DNA of 64,000 nt. Source: Actinomadura violacea (GTDB taxonomy: Bacteria > Actinomycetota > Actinomycetes > Streptosporangiales > Streptosporangiaceae). Below are positions 7,758 through 16,499 of this stretch, piece after piece. Position 1 is the stretch's first letter; each line of letters opens with the position of its first letter. Position numbers and translations under genes: made by a program. The notes under the pieces were generated by a model. The model saw only the letters and a list, made by a program, of their open reading frames with translations, was not told the DNA's origin and searched no databases. The stretch lies in contig NZ_JAGEPF010000018.1 in assembly GCF_017573465.1 (NCBI RefSeq), forward strand, positions 186,001 to 250,000, read 5' to 3'.

Positions 7758-8861
7758 CTACTTCGACGGCAGCAGCCGCAGCGTCACCACCCGCCGCCCG
7801 TTCTTCACCTCGTCGGCCACCACCTCGAACCGGCTGCCCCGGGGCAGCAGCAGCTCACCCTCCCCGCCGTGCGAGGACAGATGCCCGGTGCGCATCACCC
7901 TCGACCCGGCGGGCAGCTCCACCAGAACCGAGGTGTCGCCGTGGAATGGCGCGGTGGGCGAGGTAGACATGAACCCCTTGTCGGTCCACGTCTTGCCGAC
8001 CCTCGACCCGACCGGACCGAAGATGTCCTCGCCGTTGCGCACACCCCGCTGCGTGCGGATCTCGTACCGGGTCGGCTCGACCTTCCCGAACGCATCGTCC
8101 ATCCCCGCGACGAGGCCCCGCGCGTCGGCCGGGTCGATGAACTCCTCGGGCAGATCGTCGAACTGCTGCCCGCGCAGCTCGTTGTTCAGCGGCCCGAAGT
8201 AGTCGCCGGTGTACTGCCGGATCGCCTGCCCCTCGGGGGAGTCCCGGCCGATGTCCATCTCCGCGGGCTTGACCAGCCGCAGCGCGGCATCGCCAGTGAA
8301 GATCGGGATGTCCGCCGAGGACGTGCCGGTGGGCAGCGACGACGGAGCACGGTCGAAGGGCGGCGGCCCGACGGGCTTGGCCGCCTCCAACTGGGAGACG
8401 TGCGCGATCGCCTCCTCCTTGGAATCGAACCGCTTGGCCGTGAACCCCCCGGCCCCGGACGCCCACCAGCCGGTGTCGTCGCCGCCCAGGAAGTTCGCCG
8501 GGTAGATCGAACCGCGTTCTTCGCCGTGCACCAGGACCGTCGTCGTCGGGGGAGTGCCGGCGACCAGCTCGACGCCGTCCGGCAGGCCCGGCGCACCGCC
8601 GCCGGGCTTGTCGGAGAACTTGCCACGCCGGTCCCGGGGATGCTCGGCCTCGTCCCAGTGCACGGCCTTGCCTTCGGTGCCGGTGCGCGGGGCCTGGCGC
8701 AGCGCGGCCAGTTGGTCCAGGATGGGCTGCGCCCGCCGCCAGTACTCGGCCTCCGCCTCGGCCGCTGCGGACTCGTCCACGTCGCCGTGTTCGGCAGCCC
8801 AGGCGTCCCGGACCTGCTCCAGTTCGTCCAGCAGCACGTCCCGGCGCGTCGGCGTCGTCAT
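7758..8861 (-). CDS. Phage protein with C-terminal R-S-E ADP-ribosyltransferase-like domain
   Basis: 367 aa. The start is an ATG overlapping the portal gene stop (ATGA). The N-terminus is helical and ends in a HPRDRRGKF segment of the kind seen in MuF-associated proteins. The C-terminal ~170 residues have the features of the VIP2/exoenzyme ADP-ribosyltransferase fold: an Arg strand (YEIRTQRG, about 266-273), an STS strand (GFMSTSP, about 296-302) and an ExE element (EGELLLPRG, starting about 334). Such domains modify host proteins in toxins and in some phages (for example T4 Alt). I infer a virion-delivered or head-assembly effector; the substrate is unknown. Confidence 0.75.
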   Translation of the reverse strand: MTTPTRRDVLLDELEQVRDAWAAEHGDVDESAAAEAEAEYWRRAQPILDQLAALRQAPRTGTEGKAVHWDEAEHPRDRRGKFSDKPGGGAPGLPDGVELVAGTPPTTTVLVHGEERGSIYPANFLGGDDTGWWASGAGGFTAKRFDSKEEAIAHVSQLEAAKPVGPPPFDRAPSSLPTGTSSADIPIFTGDAALRLVKPAEMDIGRDSPEGQAIRQYTGDYFGPLNNELRGQQFDDLPEEFIDPADARGLVAGMDDAFGKVEPTRYEIRTQRGVRNGEDIFGPVGSRVGKTWTDKGFMSTSPTAPFHGDTSVLVELPAGSRVMRTGHLSSHGGEGELLLPRGSRFEVVADEVKNGRRVVTLRLLPSK

Positions 8862-11800
8862 CGCTTCACCAGCTTCTTGACTCCCGACCACGTCTGCTGC
8901 TTCATGACCTGCTTGCCCGGCCAGTCGGCCGCGCCGGGCCTGTACCCGAACGCGGCCAGTTCGGCGGGCGTCGGCCACGCCGACGGGTCGTAGGGAGCGG
9001 CCTTGACCTGGGAGCGCCACGTGTCGAGCGTCTGGCGCAGCGCCGCATCATCCGGCGCAGCCTTCCCCAGCTCGTCGAACATGTGGGTGAGTTCAGCCTG
9101 CGCGGTGTGCTTGTTCCAGTCGTAGCCGGCCCGCGCCCAGGTGTAGCCGCCGTTGAACGGCTCGCCACCCTGCGCGGTCAAGGTGATCTGCTCGATCCCC
9201 GACTCGCGATACCAGTTCTCGAACTCCCGGTTCACCGCCGTGGCGATGCCCTTCTTCTGCCAAGCCCGTTTCACCTTGGCCGTCTCGTGATGCACGAACT
9301 TGTGATCTGCGTTCACCATCCGCTCGAACCAGCCGACCTGTTCTCCGTCCTTGGTCTGGAGCCGCAGCATCCAACTGCCCTGGCTCGCCGAGACCTCTCC
9401 CACCTCGACCCCCTCGGGCAGGTCGGCGCGCTGAGCGACGGCCCGCACCGCCTCGCGGAGCTTCTCCCGGTCGCCGACGGCCGACAGCAGCGACTCCACC
9501 GGCGGATGCTGCCGGGTGTCGGCGCCGCCGTCCTGCTGCCCGCCGGTGAGGTGGTCGGCGCCGGCGAACGGCTTGCCGTGCCGCGCGGCCGTGGCCGCGT
9601 CCAGGGGCTCCCACCCGTGCCGCCAGTGGTACGGCGTCCCGGGCACATGCCGTCCGGCGACGGCGTCCTTCACCCGCAGCGTGTAGGTCTTGCCGTCGGT
9701 GCCGGTGGCGGCGAGATGCTCGGCGCGCGGCACCTCGCCCTCGGGGGCGCTGGTGTACTGGCCGGAACGGCGGACGCGGAACTGCAGCAGGCACCGGCAG
9801 TTGAACGTCTCGCCGGGCGGCCCGAACGGGTCGCCCGGGTAGCGCAGCGTCGCCTCGCCGACGTGGAACGGCTCGCCGAGCGGCTCATGGTGGCCGTGGA
9901 CGGCCTTGTGGGTGTCGCGGACCTTGTCGTCCTGGCGGGTCAGCCACATCCGCTGAACGGCGGCGTTGGGGTCGGCGTCGGCGAGGGCCTGCGCGGCGGC
10001 GTCGCGGGCCCCGGCGGTGGTGGCGGTCGCCGCGGTCGCCGCGATCCGGTCGGCCCACCCGGTGAGCTGCTTCTCGTGCGCGCGGACCAGGTCGCGGATT
10101 TCCTCGAGTTCGCGGCCCTGCTTGTCGGCCTGGTTGATGAGGATCGCCAGGTGCTGCGCCTGCCGGTCGGCGGACTCGGCGACCAGGTCGACGATCTGCC
10201 CGGTCAGCTCGTCGACGTCCACGTCGGTGTCGCCGGCGACGTCGTCGAGCAGCGCCCGGGCGGCGGCGCGCGCCGCCGCTTCCACGATCGGGGTGACGGT
10301 GTTGGCCGCCTCGGTCCGCCACGCCTGCGCGTTGACGGCCTTGGCGGCGTCCAGCGCCTTCGCCCCGACGCGGGTGTCTACGTCGTACTGCGCGACCCAA
10401 TGCCTCGTGCCCTTGCGGGACTTGGGGGACGCGATGCGCGCCAGGGCCCGCTCGGCGAGCCGGACGACGAGCGCGGACAGCGCGGCGGCCAGCGCCGCCT
10501 CCAGCTTGTCGTGCGCGGTGCGGTCCGGGTGAGAGACCGCCTCCTCGTCGTCGGCACTACCGGGCTGGGAGCGGGTCCGCGGCGCCCGGTCGGCCTTGGT
10601 GACGATCAGCCGCAGCGCCTTGCGGGCCGGGGCGGCGGCCGGGCGCGGCGGCGGCGCGGCCCGGCCCGGCGGGGGCGGCGTCGCCGGCGGGGTCCGCGGC
10701 GGGTTGGGCGCGGCCCCCTGCGCGGGCGGGGCGCCGTCTGCGGGCGGCTCAGCGGCCGGCTGCGCGCCTTGCTGACCGGGCGGCGCCTGCGGGTCGCCGT
10801 GCAGCGGCGGAGGGTTCTGCAACGGCGGCTCAGCCGCGCCGACGCCCAGCTCAACCGCGTCTTTCTCCGACGTCGGGACCGGGGTGCTGCCGGACGGGAT
10901 GTACAGCGCCCGGGTCTGCGGCATGTCGACGGCGTCGTAGCCGGCGTACTCGCGGTACTCGTCCGGCGTCACCAGACCCGCGGCGAACTCCTCGCGCATC
11001 TCCGCGCGCTTCTCGGTCTTCGCCTGCTGGAGAACCTCCACGTCGGAGGTGTCCAGGAAGGTGTCCAGGTCGTCTTCGGAGTCCTCGTCGAACCCGGTGG
11101 CGATGAGGTCCAGATGCGGCTTCATCGTCGCCCGCCAGAACGTGAGTTCTTCCTGGCTGGCGTTGTCGAACGTGCGGTCGGCGGCGTAGCCGAGGATGCT
11201 CTCGGGTACCCCGAACGCCGCGAGGATCTCCAGCTTCGCCGACTTGGACGTCACCTCGTACTGCGCGTCGCGCGGCCGGGCGGCCAAGTCGACGTAGGAG
11301 ATCTTCCCGTTGATGACGGTGAGCTTCCCGGCGTCGACGGGGCCCGGCGCGAACCGCGACTCCACCGTCGCCATCTCTTTCTCGTCCATCTCGCCGTCGA
11401 TGCCGAGGATGCCGCCCGGCCGCGCGTCGTTGCGCATGAACGACACGTTGTAGAGGCGGGAGAAGAAGTCGAGTTCGACGCTGAGCCCGGCCGCTTCCAG
11501 CGGCGTCACCCCGCAGTACGGGTCGAGCGGGTGCGGCTCGCGGAACCACCGGACGTTCTCGGGGTCGATCTCGGTCTTGGAGCCGTCGGCGCGCCACACC
11601 TCGTAGTGGTCGACGAGCGTCTGCCCGGCCCCGGGGATCGGGCGGGTCCGGCCGGGCGGCAGCAGGTCCATGCGGACGATGTCGCCGCCGCGCGAGCGGG
11701 TCAGCTCGACGAACGCGCCCCGCTTGCTGAGGAGGAGCTGCGCCGACAGCCGCTTGCGGAACTGCCGCCCCGTCTCCAGCGGGTTCGCCTTCTTGTTCAG

Positions 11801-12097
11801 CACCCGGTACAGCGGATGGTCTTCGATGACCTGCTCGCCGTCCTTGATGCGCACCGGCAGCCGGGAGGCGTGCCCGGCGATCGCCTCCACCGACTTGAAC
11901 ACCCAGACGAGCCGCTCGTACGCCTCGGCGACGGCGCGCTCCACCGGCCACGGCCGCGTCTGCCGCGTGTTGTACAGGCCGGCGGCCGTCAACGCGTTGT
12001 AGTAGCTGGCCAGCACCACCTTCTCGTCGGTGGCCACGGCCGGCTTGGTGTCGACCCGGGCGGGCCGGGCGAGCGTGGGAAGGAACCGTCGCGGCAT
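8858..12097 (-). CDS. Portal protein fused to MuF-like domain and GNAT-like C-terminus
   Basis: 1079 aa, more than twice a normal portal. Residues ~1-420 are an HK97-type portal protein, the dodecameric DNA channel at the capsid vertex. A Pro/Ala-rich linker covers ~425-510. Residues ~520-755 end in a MuF/SPP1-gp7 signature (RDTHKAVHG, LRYPGDPFGP, NCRCLLQF). The C-terminal ~200 residues include WQKKGIATA at about 947-955 followed by ITLTA and GGYTWARAGYDW, the layout of a GNAT acetyltransferase acetyl-CoA loop. Portal-MuF fusions are known; the GNAT assignment is weaker. It follows a tiny membrane protein gene and overlaps the ADP-ribosyltransferase-like gene. Confidence 0.85.
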   Translation of the reverse strand: MPRRFLPTLARPARVDTKPAVATDEKVVLASYYNALTAAGLYNTRQTRPWPVERAVAEAYERLVWVFKSVEAIAGHASRLPVRIKDGEQVIEDHPLYRVLNKKANPLETGRQFRKRLSAQLLLSKRGAFVELTRSRGGDIVRMDLLPPGRTRPIPGAGQTLVDHYEVWRADGSKTEIDPENVRWFREPHPLDPYCGVTPLEAAGLSVELDFFSRLYNVSFMRNDARPGGILGIDGEMDEKEMATVESRFAPGPVDAGKLTVINGKISYVDLAARPRDAQYEVTSKSAKLEILAAFGVPESILGYAADRTFDNASQEELTFWRATMKPHLDLIATGFDEDSEDDLDTFLDTSDVEVLQQAKTEKRAEMREEFAAGLVTPDEYREYAGYDAVDMPQTRALYIPSGSTPVPTSEKDAVELGVGAAEPPLQNPPPLHGDPQAPPGQQGAQPAAEPPADGAPPAQGAAPNPPRTPPATPPPPGRAAPPPRPAAAPARKALRLIVTKADRAPRTRSQPGSADDEEAVSHPDRTAHDKLEAALAAALSALVVRLAERALARIASPKSRKGTRHWVAQYDVDTRVGAKALDAAKAVNAQAWRTEAANTVTPIVEAAARAAARALLDDVAGDTDVDVDELTGQIVDLVAESADRQAQHLAILINQADKQGRELEEIRDLVRAHEKQLTGWADRIAATAATATTAGARDAAAQALADADPNAAVQRMWLTRQDDKVRDTHKAVHGHHEPLGEPFHVGEATLRYPGDPFGPPGETFNCRCLLQFRVRRSGQYTSAPEGEVPRAEHLAATGTDGKTYTLRVKDAVAGRHVPGTPYHWRHGWEPLDAATAARHGKPFAGADHLTGGQQDGGADTRQHPPVESLLSAVGDREKLREAVRAVAQRADLPEGVEVGEVSASQGSWMLRLQTKDGEQVGWFERMVNADHKFVHHETAKVKRAWQKKGIATAVNREFENWYRESGIEQITLTAQGGEPFNGGYTWARAGYDWNKHTAQAELTHMFDELGKAAPDDAALRQTLDTWRSQVKAAPYDPSAWPTPAELAAFGYRPGAADWPGKQVMKQQTWSGVKKLVKR

Positions 12098-12100
12098 CGG

Positions 12101-12289
12101 CTACTCCAGCCCCATCCAGATCGCCGCGGCGACCAGCAGCGCCCCGGTGGCGGCCACTCCGGCGGCGGGCGTCCACCACCATGCGGCGGCCAGGACCAGC
12201 ACGCAGCCGACGGTCAGGCAGGCGAGCGCGACCCGGTCCTGCGCGCGGCGCGTCCACCTCGGGTCACCGTCGGCCCGCTTGCCCAGCAC
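12101..12289 (-). CDS. Small membrane protein between terminase and portal genes
   Basis: 62 aa with a basic N-terminus and two closely spaced hydrophobic segments (about residues 19-38 and 42-60) joined by a short Trp/Pro turn. It ends 3 bp before the portal start codon, so it is cotranscribed and probably translationally coupled. The size and hairpin topology would suit a holin or a superinfection protein, but the position inside the head genes is unusual for lysis, so function is open. Confidence 0.6.
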   Translation of the reverse strand: MLGKRADGDPRWTRRAQDRVALACLTVGCVLVLAAAWWWTPAAGVAATGALLVAAAIWMGLE

Positions 12290-12327
12290 TCCCCGCCCCC
12301 CAACCCAGCCAGGTGCCTGCGGTTGGG

Positions 12328-12355
12328 AGGCTAGGAGCCGCGACGGGTTAAGGTC
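12328..12355 (-). promoter_or_regulatory. Late-type promoter motif before membrane protein and portal
   Basis: GACCTTAAC followed, 16 bp after GACCTT, by TAGCCT on the minus strand. It lies between the stop of the Cys-rich protein gene and the small membrane protein gene, and would drive the portal operon. Confidence 0.5.
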
Positions 12356-12364
12356 GCCTGCTGG

Positions 12365-12697
12365 TCATCCGGTGTCGGCGCGGCCGTCGTCGTTGCAGCC
12401 CAGCAACTCGCAGTTGTGGGCATGGCTGCGCTTCTTGCGGGTGCCGATCGGGCCGCCGATCAGGTGGGCCCGCTTGTCGGCCGCGACGCACGGTTCGTCG
12501 GCGACGTCGTCGTAGGGTCGCCGGCACTCGGCGCAGTACACCTCGAGAATGGGGATCTTGAACGACTCCTGGACGGGGATGCGCACCGAATGCCGCAACA
12601 CCGCCCACCGAGCCTGCTGGTCGCTGAGCCCCACGGTCGCGGCCCCCACCCAGACGTGCCACTGGGTACCCGCGTCTGCGCCTGCATCGTCTGCCAC
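12365..12697 (-). CDS. Cys/His-rich small protein next to terminase
   Basis: 110 aa from a GTG preceded by GGAGGGGG; a longer frame exists, but its extension lacks sense and crosses GC-rich spacer. The C-terminal half holds CAEC, a lone Cys, an AHNC and a final Cys, so a zinc-stabilised fold is likely. HNH endonucleases often lie beside terminase genes, but I do not see a clear HNH core here. Unknown function. Confidence 0.55.
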   Translation of the reverse strand: MADDAGADAGTQWHVWVGAATVGLSDQQARWAVLRHSVRIPVQESFKIPILEVYCAECRRPYDDVADEPCVAADKRAHLIGGPIGTRKKRSHAHNCELLGCNDDGRADTG

Positions 12698-12941
12698 TGA
12701 ACCGCCCCCTCCGGTACGCCGAAGCGACCGGCGGGCCCCACGCGGCCGGGCAGGGCCCCCGGCTGCGTCGGACTGTTGGCCCCCCGGGGTGGGCGAGTCG
12801 ACCCCTGCCCCGTGATGCTGACGGAAGCGTGATCGTTCGCTGAATACGGTAACGGTGCAGGTCGCAGGCGCCAAGCACGCCATATCCCAACTGTCGGGAA
12901 AGGAACGCACCCGGGCGGTAACCCCCCGGCCCCGGCGAGGT

Positions 12942-14651
12942 TCAGGCGAGCAGCCGCGCCTTCTTCTTGCGTGTCTTGGGTGGTGCCGGCTCGTACACCG
13001 CCAGCAGGCACGCCTCCGCCCGGTCGGGCGAGGACAACCCGCGTTCTTTCAGCGACTCCTTGGATTCCACGCGGGTGTGACCGGTGGAGGTGGTGCCGAT
13101 CGTCGGGGCCCGCATCTGCGCGAGCGTCTTGGAGTCGATCCGCAGCCGCAGCCGGCCTTGGCCTTCCTTGCCGGGTTGCAGCAGCGACCGCGCGGCCAGC
13201 CACATTTCGTCGCGCTTGCGGTGCGGGCGCAGCGTCGCGGCGTCCGGCTCCCGGTCGGTGGACTCCGACACGATCACCGGGACGATCTCCGCGCCGTGCA
13301 GGCCCTCGCTGCCCCAGGCGGCCAGGATGCCCGCTACGCCCCACCCGACGCCGATGCCGTCGACCTTCACGCGGATCTTCGCCTCCGACCCGAGTAGTTC
13401 GCGGAGCCGTTCGGCGTGCCGGATCTCCTCCAGCACCCGCCCGGCCACGTCCATCGGGTGGATGTTGGCCAGCCCGGCGGCGGTGTGCCGGATCTGCACC
13501 AGGTCCCCGACCGCGCGGGCCACCACGAACTCGTCGCCGCCCCCGGCCGCCACGTCGACACCCAGCCGGATCCACGCCCCCTTGGCGACCCGCCACCCGT
13601 CGGTCTCGCCGTCCAGGCTGTGCAGCGACACGTACTCGTCGCCGGCCGGCTCGTCGGCCTCGGCGGCGGCCTCCACCCACGCCGACGGCAACGCTCTGCT
13701 CGGGCCGCCCTTGGGGAACTTGGCGAACACCTTCGCGATGACGTAGTTGGCGTCCTCGCCGTTCTCGCGGATGGTGTCGTCCACCCATGACTTGTCGACC
13801 AGGTGCGCCGCCAGGCTGTGCACCGGCATCTCCGGCGGGCACGACCGGCACCGCGGCGCCTCCTCACCCGACAGGTTCGGGGTGTCGTAGGCGGAGATCG
13901 GGATGGTGGTGACGTCGGGGTTGTCGCAGAGCTGCTCGAACCAACTGGACTCGTCGTCGGTCGGCGGGTTCCCGATCGCCAACATATGGGTGCCGTCGCC
14001 GGTCAGCATGGCGCGCAGGTTCCGGCCGATGACGTGCCCGATACCGCCCGCCTCGTCGACGATCAGCAGCAGCGACGCTTTGTGGATGCCCTGGATCGCC
14101 GTCTCATTCCAGGGCGGCGCGGCGAGCCCGTACGCGGTGACGTGCTCGTGCCCGGCCGCGTCGGGGAGCTTGAGCTGTGTCGCGTCGACCGTGCCGAGCA
14201 GCCCGGCGCGGGAGTGGGCGTTGCGGATCTCCGGCCAGAGTTGGCGGATGACCTGCCGCCACTGCGGGGCGATCGTCACCGCCAGCGCCGTCCCGACGGG
14301 GCGGGTCATGGTGAACCAGAGCGCGGCCCGAGCCGCCGTCCAGCTCTTCGAGCTTGCGAAGCAGCTCGGCACGGCGACCCGGCGGGCGGACGGGACGGCG
14401 GCGAGGATCTTGCGGGGCAGGCTCCACAGCGTCTCGCCGAGGACATCCTCGATGAACCCCACCGGGTCGTCGGCCCACAACCCGTAGGGAGACCCGGACT
14501 CGCGCGCCGCCACGGCGAGCACCTGCTGGGTCTCGGCGACCTCCAAGCCGCGGACGAACCCGCGCCGCACCTCCGGGGACACCGCCATCAGCTCGGCGTA
14601 CAGGCGGGCGGCCTCTCGGGACCGGCCCCGCGTCGGCGCCCGGCCGGTCAC
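12942..14651 (-). CDS. Terminase large subunit
   Basis: 569 aa. The motor and nuclease that packages DNA into the head. The start is a GTG overlapping the upstream stop (GTGA). ATPase half: a degenerate Walker A region around residues 96-104 (SCFASSKSW, with no classical GKT), Walker B LLLIVDEA ending near residue 200, and an IGNPP coupling motif. Nuclease half: GVDVAAGGGDE and a later VKVDGIGVGWG supply the acidic residues of an RNase H-like fold. The C-terminus is basic (TRKKKARLL). It heads the head-gene block, as usual in dsDNA phages. Confidence 0.88.
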   Translation of the reverse strand: MTGRAPTRGRSREAARLYAELMAVSPEVRRGFVRGLEVAETQQVLAVAARESGSPYGLWADDPVGFIEDVLGETLWSLPRKILAAVPSARRVAVPSCFASSKSWTAARAALWFTMTRPVGTALAVTIAPQWRQVIRQLWPEIRNAHSRAGLLGTVDATQLKLPDAAGHEHVTAYGLAAPPWNETAIQGIHKASLLLIVDEAGGIGHVIGRNLRAMLTGDGTHMLAIGNPPTDDESSWFEQLCDNPDVTTIPISAYDTPNLSGEEAPRCRSCPPEMPVHSLAAHLVDKSWVDDTIRENGEDANYVIAKVFAKFPKGGPSRALPSAWVEAAAEADEPAGDEYVSLHSLDGETDGWRVAKGAWIRLGVDVAAGGGDEFVVARAVGDLVQIRHTAAGLANIHPMDVAGRVLEEIRHAERLRELLGSEAKIRVKVDGIGVGWGVAGILAAWGSEGLHGAEIVPVIVSESTDREPDAATLRPHRKRDEMWLAARSLLQPGKEGQGRLRLRIDSKTLAQMRAPTIGTTSTGHTRVESKESLKERGLSSPDRAEACLLAVYEPAPPKTRKKKARLLA

Positions 14652-14905
14652 GTCCCGGTGCGCGGATAGCAGGCGGGGCACAAGGCGGCGTCGCGGGCGG
14701 CAAGTTCCAGCGGCCCCGGCCGCCCGCAGGCGGTACCGCCCTCGGCGGGGGAGCGGCGGTGCGCCAGAGCATCCCCGGTGGTGTCGCCGGCGGCCTGCCA
14801 CCGCAGCGCCGGGTGCCGTGCGGCGTGCACGGCCGCGAGCCGGGCCCGGTCCGCGCGCCGGGCCCGCGCCTCTTCCAGGTCGGCGAGGGTTCCCACGCCG
14901 GTCAC
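14648..14905 (-). CDS. Small protein upstream of terminase large subunit
   Basis: At most 85 aa. The N-terminus is helical and arginine-rich and the C-terminus has one Cys (CGRPG) and a CPAC pair. The first GTG overlaps the candidate -10 element of the promoter upstream, so the GTG three codons later (14896) may be the real start. It overlaps the terminase start by GTGA. Its position would suit a small terminase subunit, but the sequence does not show a DNA-binding domain. Confidence 0.55.
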   Translation of the reverse strand: MTGVGTLADLEEARARRADRARLAAVHAARHPALRWQAAGDTTGDALAHRRSPAEGGTACGRPGPLELAARDAALCPACYPRTGT

Positions 14906-14931
14906 AGTGGCGGCCCGGGACCGTTAACGTC
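14904..14931 (-). promoter_or_regulatory. Late-type promoter motif before terminase operon
   Basis: GACGTTAAC followed, 16 bp after GACGTT, by CACTGT on the minus strand. The motif sits inside the loop and one arm of a strong hairpin, so termination of the gene to the right and initiation of the head operon share the same bases. Confidence 0.5.
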
Positions 14932-14952
14932 TCCGCCTGGTCCCGGGCCGCC
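14909..14952 (-). terminator. Strong hairpin between ParB-like gene and terminase operon
   Basis: A perfect 14-bp stem (14909-14922 with 14939-14952, GGCGGCCCGGGACC) with a 16-nt loop that contains the GTTAAC core of the late-type promoter. It begins about 18 bp after the stop of the ParB-like gene and probably ends the early transcript. Confidence 0.6.
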
Positions 14953-14970
14953 CCTACCCGCGCGGGGGCG

Positions 14971-16167
14971 CTACGACTTCGGCGGGACGTACGGCTCGGG
15001 CACCCGGATCGGCAGCTTCCACCCGATGGACCCGATCAGCTTCCCACGACACGTGTTGTTCCACGCGTGCATCACCAGGTACAGGTGGAAGACGTTCTTC
15101 GGGCCGGTCTGCGAGGCGTTGTAGGTCACGCGACGGCTGTTCTGGCTGAGCAGGTAGTTGCGCAGCTTCAGCGCCGGAGCCTTCGGCTCGGGGATCGCGC
15201 CGGTGACGAACTGCTCCCAGAACTCGTCGATCGGCGCGTCCGGCCACGCTTGCCGGATCAGGACGTCGGCGGCGGCGACGGACGTCGGTGAGATCTTCAC
15301 CCTCTTCACCCGGTTGGCGATGGTGACCGACTCGCGGACGCCTGGGTACTTGGCCAGCATCGCGTCCAGATCGTCCTCATCGACGGGCGTGCTGTTCCAC
15401 TGCTCCTGCGGGCAGTGCTCCCACAGGTGCAGCAGCCGCAGCGTCGAGCCGAGCAGCGGGCCGTTGCTCTCGCCCTTGGAGTACAGGGTGTCGCCGATCG
15501 AGCGCCTCTTGCCCGAGTCGACGACCCCGAAGGTGTCGGGGTTGGCGTTGCGCCACACCACCATCGGGATCGGTACACCGGACTCCATGCACGCCTGCAT
15601 GCGGTTCTGGCCGTCGAACAGCCACTCGGTGCCGTCGGGGTTGGTGGAGAACGCGATGCCCTGGTGGGTGAGCCGCCACTTGCCCTCCCGCATCGTCCTG
15701 GCGTAGTCGGCGATGGACCGCTTGGCCTCGGGCCGCTGACGGCGGCCGGGCGGCGGGTTACCGGCGAGAGCCGCGTACTCCAGCGCCTGCTCGGGGGTGA
15801 TGACTTCGGCTCTCATCGTGAGGCCGTCGGGGAGTTCGACGGGGGCGACCGTTTTCACGGCCTGCTCCGCCTCCTTGAGCAGCTCGCCGTAACGCCGCTC
15901 GAAGTCTTCGTCTGCGCGTGCCATGCGCTCGTCTCGTTCCTGTCGTCGCTGCTCGTCGTAGAGCCTCTTGGTCCAGCCGACTCGCTTCAGCCGGGTGAGG
16001 TCGTTGGCATGCGTGCTGGGGATTTTCGGGTTGCCGTTGTAGGTGACGCTCGCGCCCGTCTCGTCGTTGATGACCTTGATTGCGGTGCCGTGCTGGCGGA
16101 CGGTGAACCCCTCGGTGTGGACGATCATGTCGAGCGTCTTGGCTGCCTTTGCCTGCAACGTGGCCAT
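14971..16167 (-). CDS. ParB/sulfiredoxin-like protein with DGQNR motif
   Basis: 398 aa from an ATG with AAGGACC upstream. The N-terminal ~100 residues look like a small separate domain followed by a charged helix. Residues ~120-230 contain YARTMREGKWRLTHQGIAF, then WLFDGQNRMQAC and VVDSGKRRS, the pattern of the ParB/Srx-like DGQHR family seen in many phage and plasmid proteins, which bind or hydrolyse nucleotides or DNA. The C-terminal part is helical. It is the last gene before the head operon. A role in DNA transactions or regulation is likely but not proven. Confidence 0.6.
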   Translation of the reverse strand: MATLQAKAAKTLDMIVHTEGFTVRQHGTAIKVINDETGASVTYNGNPKIPSTHANDLTRLKRVGWTKRLYDEQRRQERDERMARADEDFERRYGELLKEAEQAVKTVAPVELPDGLTMRAEVITPEQALEYAALAGNPPPGRRQRPEAKRSIADYARTMREGKWRLTHQGIAFSTNPDGTEWLFDGQNRMQACMESGVPIPMVVWRNANPDTFGVVDSGKRRSIGDTLYSKGESNGPLLGSTLRLLHLWEHCPQEQWNSTPVDEDDLDAMLAKYPGVRESVTIANRVKRVKISPTSVAAADVLIRQAWPDAPIDEFWEQFVTGAIPEPKAPALKLRNYLLSQNSRRVTYNASQTGPKNVFHLYLVMHAWNNTCRGKLIGSIGWKLPIRVPEPYVPPKS

Positions 16168-16246
16168 CGGTCGTGGTCCTTTCTTCACTGCCTGTAATGG
16201 CATCCGGGTAGCGGTAAGAGGGGAACCGTCGCTTCTTGTTAGGGGG

Positions 16247-16498
16247 TTAGTGCGCCTTCGCGGCGGGGACGCCGCGGCTTTCATCTTCTGCGCGGCGCGC
16301 ACGGAGCGGCACCGGAATTCCGGTATTGGTGGAGTGCGTGGTGGTCGCGAGCCGCCGCGCGGTCGGCCTGAAGTGCAGGTCCACGCCCCGGCCCGGCCCG
16401 TACGAGCGGAACACGCACGGGCCCAGGCCGGGATCGTTCATCGTGCGGTGGACGCAGGTGCCGGGTTCGCCGCCGCTCAGTGCGTCGACGCCCGCCAC
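16247..16498 (-). CDS. Short hypothetical protein between HTH-duplicate and ParB-like genes
   Basis: 83 aa from a GTG beginning one base after the upstream stop codon. It contains CVHRTMNDPGLGPC and a basic middle, with no recognisable domain and a weak ribosome binding site. The tight spacing supports coupling with the gene before it. It may equally be an untranslated stretch; I hold it with moderate belief. Confidence 0.45.
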   Translation of the reverse strand: MAGVDALSGGEPGTCVHRTMNDPGLGPCVFRSYGPGRGVDLHFRPTARRLATTTHSTNTGIPVPLRARRAEDESRGVPAAKAH

Positions 16499-16499
16499 C

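Noticed and set aside
14652..14801. N-terminal extension of terminase to an upstream start
   Set aside because: It would overlap the small upstream gene for its whole length and encodes Arg/Pro-rich sequence; a GTGA overlap gives a better start.
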